Assembly (NCBI GenBank): GCA_024734495.1
Contig: JALMQS010000089.1
Coordinates: forward strand, 4,292,586 to 4,356,585
Reading direction: 5' to 3'
From: Forficula auricularia
Lineage: Eukaryota; Arthropoda; Insecta; Dermaptera; Forficulidae
Length of the DNA stretch: 64,000 nt
Shown: positions 56,014-64,000 of the stretch, one piece after another
How positions within the stretch are numbered: position 1 is the stretch's first letter
How the letters are laid out: every line of letters begins with the position of its first letter
Position numbers and translations under genes: made by a program
Notes under the pieces: model-generated
The model's database searches: none
What the model was told of the DNA's origin: nothing
What the model saw: only the letters and a program-made list of their open reading frames with translations

Positions 56014-56776
56014 TACACTGTGGTGCAAAAAATAGAATGATTCTGTGATTCGAAGTGAAAAGAGGGCCTGTCGCTGGTCTACTTTACATCAACCCTAATT
56101 CCCGGAGACGTCTTCTGATAGTCCAATCACTTAAGTTGACTTGTCGAGTTTGTAGAAGACGCTGTTGAATTTGAGCTGCTGTACCTACAATGCCGATCCC
56201 TCAATACCTCCAATAGTATATGAATCGGTCATCTCTCTCATTTGAACCTCTAATTCGACCAGATTCCGGTCTCTTGGCATAACAGTTTGTTTCTCTATAT
56301 CGTTTTATCAACAGAGCTCTGTGGATACTTCTAACCGATGCTTTAAGTCGTTGAGTGACATATCGATACGATTTTCCATCATTTATTAGAGCTACACCTT
56401 GAGCTACTTCCTCAGTCTCTAGAGGCATTATGCTTGGACAATATTTCAAATGAAATTAAATTAAAAGATGAGATATTCAAATCGAACTGATAAACATTAA
56501 AATATTCAATTTAATTTGATATTAGACGATAATCATTTAATACAATTCAATAAAGGGATCAGATTTCAAACCTGAAAATTTATACTAGTTTAAATAAATT
56601 TAATTTTAAAAGGGTTTAAATTAAAGTAATACATTGTTTTTACTCTAAAAATGTTTAAAAAATTGTTTATAATCACAGAATGTATTAAAAGTTTAAATAA
56701 AATATGTTTTTTCTGAAAATTATTTAAAAAAAAAACAAATTTTTCCAAGTGTTCCACTTTTTTGCACCACAGTGTA
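56014..56776 (-). mobile_element. Tc1-like element, truncated, with transposase N-terminus
   Basis: Inverse ends 'tacactgtggtgcaaaaaat' and 'ttttttgcaccacagtgta'. The minus strand from about 56427 reads 'MPLETEEVAQGVALINDGKS' and 'RYVTQRLKASVRSIHRAL', the paired-like DNA-binding domain of Tc1-type transposases, then 'RPESGRIRGSNERDDRFI'. The catalytic domain is missing. A further end copy ('ttttttgcaccacactgta') is at 57527-57541. It lies just upstream of exon a. Confidence 0.8.
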
Positions 56777-56779
56777 TAA

Positions 56780-57660
56780 TATTTTTAAAATCCATGATTC
56801 TCTATTGATAAAGTAAAAAATTATAGTGAATATAGAATGATGGCTACATGTCAATTATTCAAACCTTTGTATCTCATTAGTTAGCTTTATCCAATTATCT
56901 TCTATTCAATAAAATATTAAACATTTCATTCTGAATAAAATGACATATTAGTTTTGAAAATCGGTTGACAATTAATTGAGATATGTTGGTATTTTTATTG
57001 TCCCTATTATAGGTTAGACATAGTTAATTGGATGAGATGAAAACGGCCATCATCGAATTTTAAATATTTGAATTTAAACTTGATTCATTTTCCGTTTCCG
57101 CCATCTTACATTGATTTATTCAACTCGATTGTCAAATTAAAAATTCAAACAATCGCTAATTGAATTCAGCACCATCTTTTTTTTCATTTACTTAAGAATA
57201 ACTAACCATAACTATAATCACCATAACTAGATTAATAATTAACCGATTTGCAAAAATAAGCTGTCATTTTGTTTATAAATAAATTATTAAAATTTTATTA
57301 AGTATAAGATAATTTAAAAAAGTAACAATTATTGATAAATAAAGAAATAAATATGACATGGCTGCCATTTTAAAAATTTAAGCATGTATTCACTGTAATT
57401 TTTCCTTTAATTAGCGACAAGTGAAGATATGCCTACTTAAAATTACTGAAAAAGATTTTGGGATAGACATTTTATTTAACTATCAAATGAAAAAAACAAG
57501 GAAAGTTACCAAGTCTACCAGTTTTTTTTGCACCACACTGTATAAAAATAAATTGTGGATTTTCTAACATTAATAATTCATATACTTACAGGTGATTTTG
57601 ATTATTTTTAAGGTTTTAAATATTTTTTAAATTATGAATTTTTTTTAGTTTTTCTATAGG
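56780..57660. other. Intergenic or intronic AT-rich DNA
   Basis: The block 57541-57660 is a diverged direct copy of 55880-56000, both ending 'tagtttttctataggatta'. No other feature is supported. Confidence 0.4.
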
Positions 57661-57666
57661 ATTAAA

Positions 57667-57766
57667 ATGGAAAATATTACAGACGATGAGGATTTTATGA
57701 AAATGCTGCAACTTGTCGCATCTGATAGACGAATAGATCACATTAGTAAATGGACAGAAATTGGAG
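57667..57766 (+). CDS. Candidate first coding exon, unknown protein
   Basis: An acceptor-like 'gtttttctatag' ends 7 bp before the ATG. 33 codons (MENITDDEDFMKMLQLVASD...) follow without a stop, then donor 'gag/gtacat'. Acidic start, amphipathic helix. Its phase (1) does not fit the exon at 60200 (which needs 2 nt), so the two are not adjacent exons. No family recognised. Confidence 0.4.
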
Positions 57767-57884
57767 GTACATTCTTCTGTCAGACAGACAGATAGTCACT
57801 ATACCTCGTGTAAGATGGTATCTTGAGTGTAAACAATAATTTTATACAACCCTCTTGTGATTTACTTAGGAATTTAAAGTTGAA

Positions 57885-58615
57885 GAAGACAATAAAAGAG
57901 TGTGTCTTCTGCTGGAATTACAAATTTTATTTATAACGATACTATAGTTTCGAGGGCTTTGCCCTCTTCATCAGTCTATTACAATTGCTAGAAAATCATA
58001 AGATGGTGTCATCTATTAAATCCGATAGAATGGAATATTTTTAATTATATGTCAGAGGGGTTGTTTTTCACCCCCTCGGGAATCGAACCCGAGTGCCAGT
58101 AACAGCAATCCGGGCCATCTGGCTCACCTGTGGGATACGAACCTCTCTGACATATGTAAACGCGTAAAATATTTTAAAAGATTGTTATCTTAATTTGTAA
58201 AATCTCGCGATATAGTAATTCTAAATTTAATCATATAGACATGCCATATAATTTACTGTTACTGGCACTCGGGTTCGATTCCCGAGGGCGTGAAAAACAA
58301 CCCCTCTGACATATAATTAAAAATATTCCATTCCTTGGGATTTAATAGATGACACCATCTTATGATTTTCTACGTAGTAAATTTGAATCTATTACCATCG
58401 GCAAATTAATATCTTTCCTATTACAATTGATTCACAGGAATTAATGTATGAATGGAAAGTGGAATTTCCACATGAGCAAGTTAAGAATTGTCATTTATAC
58501 TATAACTATAGTCTCGTTATAAATAAAATTTATAATTCCAGCAGAAGACACACTCTTTTATTGTCTTCCCCAATATATAAAAATTCTGCTACCCTCGGCA
58601 CAAAAACTTTCAAGA
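57885..58615. repeat. Hammerhead-type inverted repeat with nested tRNA-like palindrome
   Basis: Outer arms at 57885-57990 and 58500-58610 (inverse, with 'ttccagcagaagacacactc') match 10480-10765. Inside, 58035-58150 and 58255-58325 are inverse units with 'cactcgggttcgattcccga' and edges 'tcagaggggttg', the tRNA-like palindrome family. Parts of 57995-58030 and 58325-58370 are also inverse ('atgacaccatcttatgatttt'). Confidence 0.7.
57931..57984 (-). ncRNA. Hammerhead ribozyme motif, complete
   Basis: Minus sense: outer stem I TTGTAA (57984-57979) with TTATAA (57936-57931, one G-U), then an asymmetric TA/G internal loop. Inner stem I GA/TC, core CTGATGA (57974-57968), stem II GAGGGC-AAA-GCCCTC, GAAA (57951-57948), stem III AC/GT closed by TATA. 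Predicted cleavage after A57940 (GUA). All invariant bases are present. Confidence 0.75.
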
Positions 58616-58619
58616 AATT

Positions 58620-59090
58620 TAAAGTCTAAATGGGCGCTCGGCATGGGGTGCAAGGGGTGCACTTGCACCTTGCACCACCTGTCATTAAAGAAAATACACA
58701 GAAAAAGATTAAGAAGTGACTTGAATTTGACATTAATTTAATTGACATAAGATACATTATGTGCCTACCTATAATTATAAGGATGCACTATTATAAAGTA
58801 TATTTTATTAGTTAATAGTATAGTGTGTAGATGCAGATGGACCCCTGAAAATAATCCTGCTTGCGCACATGGTCCCATTTTAATAAATACATTTTTAACA
58901 ACTCTGACAGTTGAAGTCTAACGTCAAAGCATGAAGAACTTGATTCTCCGTCTGGTTGGGTTGTCTAAATACAGGCGTTGACATCAAGTGCTGCCATCTA
59001 CTAATCTCATGGCGGCCAAATTGGTAAATATTAGAAAGATCCTTAATCTATGTGAATTAACTACTACTGTATATCAACTGTTCTCAAACC
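58620..59090. other. Intergenic, no gene supported
   Basis: 'tgcaaggggtgcacttgcac' (58648-58667) is a small palindromic patch. The GC-richer patch 58905-59030 ('ccatctactaatctcatggc') has no open frame that I can defend. Confidence 0.35.
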
Positions 59091-59091
59091 C

Positions 59092-59700
59092 TCAATATTA
59101 CTTCACCATACAGGGTATGGTCAAGTAGTGTAATCATGCATGAAAATGCGTTTTTTTTTTTTGAAAATATCTCAAAAAACGGCAGAAACTATTTTGATTA
59201 AAAAAATTGAGCAAAATCATAGCGTTTTGGTTTACAAAAAGCCCTAATGAGTGAACATTGAAAAAATTATATTTTTCGAGAAATTAATTGTTTTGTCAAA
59301 ATGTCAGTTAGTTAGTACGTTACCAAATGTTTGTGTACGTATTAGCTCAAAAACTCGAGGGAATATCAAAAAGAAATTTCACATGTAGTTTTAGTGCATT
59401 GAGATTAAGAGCTGATTAGATTTTGGTGTATATCGACCCAAAATTAAGGGGGGTGGAGGGGGGGGGTTTAAAAATTAAAATTGTAAGATTTTCAAACTAA
59501 AATAAATAAATAATGAAATATACTATAAAATGAAACTATAATAAAAAAGAGTTATTTTTTTCAGGGGTCAAAATTGGGGGGGGGTCAAATGATTAAAATC
59601 TAGGCCCTTGGAACAAACTCATCTAAATTTTGTATACATAACCAGAAAACTGAAAATGTGAAAACAAACCGCCCAAAATGGGGGGGAGGGTGGTCGAAGT
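59092..59700. repeat. Dispersed repeat, relative of 39890-40690
   Basis: Begins 'ttcaccatacagggtatggt' and contains 'atatctcaaaaaacggcaga', 'agagctgattagattttgg', G-runs at 59459 and 59576, and 'ttttgtatacataaccag'. Opposite orientation to 39890-40690. Confidence 0.6.
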
Positions 59701-59716
59701 CAGCTGGTATCTAGCC

Positions 59717-59941
59717 CAGGGGTCTCCAAACTATGGCCCGGGGGCCAAATTCGGCCTTTGAAACTTTTATATTCGGCCCGAGAGCTACTACACAAATATT
59801 CTCTATATTAAATATTAATTCCATATAATAGCGTATTATTAATATAATTTCCGTATAATATAGATATGTTATATCCGGCCCGTCCATAGTTTACAGTGTT
59901 CACATGTGGACCTATATTTAAAAAGTTTGGGGACCCCTGGC
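59717..59941. mobile_element. hAT MITE, 225 bp
   Basis: 'ccaggggtctccaaactatg' and the inverse 'aaagtttggggacccctgg', with 'tggcccgggggccaaattc' inside. Short, non-coding, classic hAT MITE style. Confidence 0.7.
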
Positions 59942-59975
59942 CTATCCAGTAGATATCAAATATGAGTGAGGGACC

Positions 59976-60075
59976 ACCCAGGTAACACACAATATCCTCA
60001 GAATATTCTAAGAAGATTTAAATGTCCTTAGAATATCCTTAGAATATTCTTAGGATATTGTGGTTACCTGGGCAG
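59976..60075. repeat. Small inverted-repeat unit
   Basis: 'cacccaggtaacacacaata' and the inverse 'ggatattgtggttacctggg' flank internal 'ccttagaatat' repeats. About 100 bp. Confidence 0.5.
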
Positions 60076-60199
60076 GTGTATGATAAAGTCCACAAATTAA
60101 TTAAAAATAAATAATAATAATAATTAATTAATAATAAATCATTTAAGTCCCAAATTAATTTTCAGTCGATTTAAATATTTATTTTTTAATTAATCCTAG

Positions 60200-60272
60200 G
60201 TCGGTGACGTCACATGCCATTGAGCTAGCGTCGACTCGACTGGCTACTGCATCTACATATATTTCTAATTCG
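60200..60272 (+). CDS. Unknown gene, exon 1 of visible set
   Basis: Acceptor 'ttaattaatcctag', donor 'tcg/gtaagt'. Open in one frame for 24 codons, 'SVTSHAIELASTRLATASTY' then 'ISNS'. It needs two bases from an upstream exon that I cannot place. Coding is inferred from strong splice sites and from phase agreement with the next exons. Confidence 0.55.
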
Positions 60273-60839
60273 GTAAGTTTTTATTTAATTTATCATAATA
60301 TTCAAATTAGTTTGATTCTCTAATCATCTACTTATTATATTATTGGATTTCATTTAATAATAATAAAACATTATCAAAGCCATAAGTTTTTTTTTGCGGG
60401 GGCGGGGCAGGTTACATCTTTCGAGGCAAAAGTTATAGGGATTTCTTTCTGTATACGTAATATGCATAAGATGGATCTTTATACCTATATTTATTGATAT
60501 CGAAATCATATTTTAAATTTGAATTTTCTCATTGTTTGAACAATCGATTTTTTGAATGGTAGAGACTCATTGTTTTGATTATTAGAAATTGAATTCAACA
60601 ATTCGAGGCGTCCAAGTTGAATTATTTTATTTTCTAAGCCGACGCCATTAAAACCGCCCCCCATTTCAATGCAATTTGGATCAATTTTCCAGTCTATTTT
60701 TCGATAGATAATCTGTGAAGCTTTTGAATTTTCCTAACTATTTAATAATCTGAAGTGAAATTTTATAAAACTATTCACAGAGGAAGATGGAAATTCGAAG
60801 GTGAGCTCTTCCAAGATATTATGCCTTGTTGTAGCATTA

Positions 60840-60866
60840 GTGTGTGTGTGTGTGTGTGTGTGTGTA
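60840..60866. repeat. (TG)n microsatellite
   Basis: Uninterrupted TG dinucleotides, about 12 units, in the intron before the exon at 60958. Confidence 0.9.
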
Positions 60867-60957
60867 TGTAAGCCTAAACTTAATACTATATTCCCTTATT
60901 TCTTTCTCTACATATAATTATCTTTTAATTCTAATATTAATTTCTTCTTTTCTATAG

Positions 60958-61062
60958 GCAAATGCAAATTTCAGTGGACAGAGAGAATGTTTTGGTTCAT
61001 ACTTTCTCTATTCCTGCCTGAATGAAAGTGAAAGTGAATTCTCCCAGTCATCCTCTTTGAAT
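60958..61062 (+). CDS. Unknown gene, exon 2
   Basis: Acceptor 'cttcttttctatag', donor 'aat/gtaagt', phase 0 at both ends. 35 codons: 'ANANFSGQRECFGSYFLYSC' then Ser/Glu-rich 'LNESESEFSQSSSLN'. Not recognised. Confidence 0.6.
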
Positions 61063-61264
61063 GTAAGTTTATACATTTTATTTTATTTTCTCCAGCTACC
61101 CCCTTTGAATAAATTTTCCATTAATTTGAAATCATTTTAATAAAATACATATTCCCATGCATGTGTATTGTATTATTAGTTGTAATAATAATTTATTTAG
61201 CTCCCGATTCGATTCGATTACTATGTCCGCATTATGTATTTACCTATTACTTCAATAAACAACA

Positions 61265-62840
61265 TGGTTAAATGAAGGTGGTAAAAAAGCTGCTCTTTCT
61301 CTCTTAGATATTTAATCTATTAAAAAACTCTCATGAAGTATTATTTTGATAATTTAATATCCTAAAAAAAATGGTCATTATATATAATTACCTTAGATCA
61401 ATATTTTAGTAGCTAGAGAGGATTTTTAATTTCAATATTTAGGTATTTTTTCTGTTAAAACTAAACGACATTTTTGGAAATTATTAGCAGTTTTATGCCA
61501 AGAATACTCTCTATTATGAATGTGAAAAATTTTATCCAAATTCAATATCTTTTTATTCAAAAAATTATTCAGACAATTCACTGGACTTCACTATATATTG
61601 AAAAATATTTAAATTTCAAAACATTGATTTTAGAGATTTCATCCACATAACATTTTTTGTTAGGAATTTAATAAACTTTAATGAAGGTCATTATACTATT
61701 TTGTGTACATCAAAGGGTTAGGCCGTAATGGTTAAATTAACGTGGTAAGAAAGATCAACACTGCTCTATCTTTCTAAATATACAACCTATAAAAAAACTC
61801 TCATGAAGTAACATTTTGATAATTTAATATCCTAAAAGAATGTTCATTATATATAATTAGCTCAGATCAATATTTTAGTAGCCAGAGAAGATTTTTAATT
61901 TCAATATTTAGGTATTTTTTCTGTTAAAACTAAACGACATTTTTGGAAATTATTAGCAGTTTTATGCCAAGGGTACTCTCTATTATGAATGTGAAAAATT
62001 TTATCCAAATTCAATATCTTTTTATTCAAAAAATTATTCAGACAATTCACTGGACTTAACTATTTTACTGACAAATATTTAAATTCACATAACTCGTAAA
62101 CTTTGATTTTGAAGATTTAATTAATATAGGATTTTTTGTTAGGAATTTAATAAACTTTAATGAAGGTCATTATACTATTTTGTGTACGTCAAATGGTTAG
62201 GCAGTAATGGTTAAATTAACGTGGTAAAAAAGATTATGACACTTATCTATCTCTCTAGATATTCAATATATCAAAAAACTCACATGAAGTATTATTTTGA
62301 TAATTTAATATCCTAAAAGAATGGTCATTATATATAATTAGCTTAGATCAATATTTTAGTAGCTAGAGAGGATTTTTAATTTCAATATTTAGGAAATTTT
62401 TCTGTTAAAACTAAACGACATTTTTGGAAATTATTAGCAGTTTTATGCCAAGGGTACTCTCTATTATGAATGAGAAAATTTTTATCCAAATTTTATATCT
62501 TTTTATTCAGACAATTCATTGGACTTCACTATAATATATTGAAAAATGTTTAAATTTCAATAATTCAAAAAACATTGATTTTAGAGATTTCATCCACATA
62601 ACATTTTTTGTTAGGAATTTAATAAACTTTAATAAAGGTCATTATACTATTTTGTGTACATCAAAGGGTTAGGCAGTAATGGTTAAATTAACGTGGTAAG
62701 AAAGATAAACACTGCTCTATCTTTCTAAATTTTCAACCTATAAAAAAACTCAAATGAAGTAACATTTTGATAATTTAATATCCTAAAAGAATGGCCATTA
62801 TCAATAATTAGCTCAGATCAATTTTTAGTGTCTATAAAGG
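61265..62840. repeat. Intronic tandem repeat, ~470-bp unit, 3.4 copies
   Basis: Units start near 61267, 61730, 62209 and 62682 with 'ggttaaatt(g)aa..gtggtaa'. Each contains 'aactctcatgaagta', 'tagtagctagagaggattt', 'aaactaaacgacatttttgg' and 'cagttttatgccaag'. The last copy is partial. Copies differ by point changes and small indels. No open frame. Confidence 0.85.
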
Positions 62841-63145
62841 ATTTTAATTACATGATATAGAATATAAGTATAATAATATATGAACGTATTTAATTAAAAT
62901 TATAATAAAATTTAGATTATAATATTATATAAATTCTTCAATGATTTAATTTTTTTTTTAATTTTAAAATTCATAAAACAAATAATGAAATTATTTTATT
63001 TTATTTTTTTTTTTTTGATGCCCTTTGAAGTGATTGTCTTGTCTTAAAATAATACTCTTTGACCATCTTCGCCAGGCGCTAGCCCTTTCCCTTGCTAATT
63101 ATCATTACACTTAGAGTCCCCACTCTTTTTTTCTATCAATCTCAG

Positions 63146-63213
63146 GAGACATTCACAGTCCGCCCGCCCCCCAAAGACGACCTGACGCCATTACCTAGTG
63201 ACATTAACTCGTG
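63146..63213 (+). CDS. Unknown gene, exon 3
   Basis: Acceptor 'ctatcaatctcag', donor 'gtg/gtaaaa'. 'ETFTVRPPPKDDLTPLPSDI' plus 'NS', in phase 0 from exon 2, ending in phase 2. The proline-rich composition looks coding and is GC-richer than its flanks. Confidence 0.6.
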
Positions 63214-63369
63214 GTAAAATTTGTGAATACTCAACAATTTTCCTATATTGGGTGAGTTTTTATTGATATTGATAAATATTTATACTTAATACTAAATATG
63301 ATATGAAATGAATTGAAATCCATTCAGTATAAATAAGATTTTAATCCATTCTCATGTTTTTTTCCACAG

Positions 63370-63451
63370 GGCAGAAGCTTTTCAAACAAATTTCGTATGA
63401 TTAGCTCAATCAGCTAATAATCTGGAAAAATTTCGAGATCTCTTCTATTTG
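63370..63451 (+). CDS. Unknown gene, exon 4 with in-frame TGA
   Basis: Acceptor 'tttttccacag', donor 'ttg/gtgagt'. In the frame set by exon 3 it reads 'WAEAFQTNFV', then TGA (63398-63400), then 'LAQSANNLEKFRDLFYL' up to the donor. Both sides look coding, and the far side joins exon 5 in phase. Pseudogene, base error and stop readthrough are all open. Confidence 0.5.
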
Positions 63452-63957
63452 GTGAGTCTTCAAATTGTTTTTTTATTATAAGAGTAATGATTTAGACCTT
63501 ATAGGTGCTATATTAAAAAAAAAACTTTTTATTTATTATCATTCTAGAATATTGTGCTTGCAATTTCGCAATTTCGGCATCTTTTTTTAAAAATTATTAT
63601 TGTGCTTCGATTTTTGGTCTATTTTACGTTACTATCCAAGTATCTATATTGTATCTGTGTGTTTAAAATAGGAAATAGATAAATCCGATTATATAATAAT
63701 TTTTATAACTTGGTTAAGTGTGTGTGTTTGTGTGTGAGCTGGAATCAAACTCATGTCCCCAGCAATTGAAAATTTATTAATTATTTCATATTGTATACAT
63801 TCTTTGAAAATGTAATGAGAGAGGAGTTCCTCAAATAAATATCCCTGCTAAATATATATTTTAAATTATTTTTCTTCAATAATCAGCCTGTGATTATGAT
63901 ACGAAATTGCCCTTCTATAATTATTCATATTTCTTGTCAATAAAATCATCAGCTCAG

Positions 63958-64000
63958 GATCGCCTTAGCCTACAAGTCCTGACACGTTTCGCTGCAAGTC
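63958..64000 (+). CDS. Unknown gene, exon 5, cut by window edge
   Basis: Acceptor 'tcatcagctcag', then 'DRLSLQVLTRFAAS' open to the last base, phase 0 from exon 4. It continues outside the window. Confidence 0.45.

Noticed and set aside
57667..60272. Joining the 57667 candidate exon directly to the 60200 exon
   Set aside because: Phases do not match (1 nt against 2 nt needed) and the join would read a stop after two codons.

Overview
The window is AT-rich eukaryotic nuclear DNA, almost certainly from an arthropod and most likely an insect. Genes are split by introns with GT..AG borders, and most of the sequence is transposon debris (hAT, Tc1/mariner, pogo/Tigger, Helitron-like, foldback elements, jockey- and RTE-type LINEs, tRNA-derived SINEs). 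The order of insect cannot be fixed from the sequence alone.

Three transcription units can be supported. (1) On the + strand, 4213-14621, six exons encode a cytosolic PAPS-dependent sulfotransferase. Two one-base indels, each in a homopolymer run, break its frame, so it is either a young pseudogene or carries assembly errors. (2) On the - strand, 55487 down to 30334, twelve exons join in perfect phase (3189 nt) into the C-terminal 1062 residues of a Rho guanine-nucleotide exchange factor of the ARHGEF10 type: the later part of the DH domain, a PH-like region, then a beta-propeller-like C-terminal half. Its 5' exons are not found in the window. (3) On the + strand, 60200 to the right edge, five short exons in compatible phase belong to an unrecognised gene, one of them with an in-frame TGA. 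Two lone candidate first exons (17600-17690 and 57667-57766, both +) may start other genes.

Layout: 1-4200 nested hAT, foldback and pogo-like repeats; 4.2-14.6 kb sulfotransferase with its introns full of insertions; 14.9-17.4 kb MITEs and a Helitron-like end; 19.1-22.2 kb a tandem array of eight splice-site-flanked but non-coding units; 22.7-30 kb MITEs, a complex inverted duplication and a young ~227-bp inverted repeat; 30.3-55.5 kb the ARHGEF10-like gene, whose introns hold nearly every TE class; 55.5-60.2 kb Tc1-like, hAT and palindromic repeats; 60.2-64 kb the third gene, with a ~470-bp tandem repeat in one intron.

The most interesting signal is a set of hammerhead-ribozyme motifs (CUGANGA, stem II, GAAA, very short stem III, and a stem I closing after an internal loop) inside dispersed, often inverted, repeats. 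Good examples are at 37010-37066 (+), 26885-26939 (+), 57931-57984 (-) and, with small defects, 10649-10704 (+), 10976-11010 (+) and 12033-12080 (-). Hammerheads of this minimal type are known from Penelope-like retroelements and retrozyme-like repeats. No encoding element is visible here, so their carrier is unassigned.
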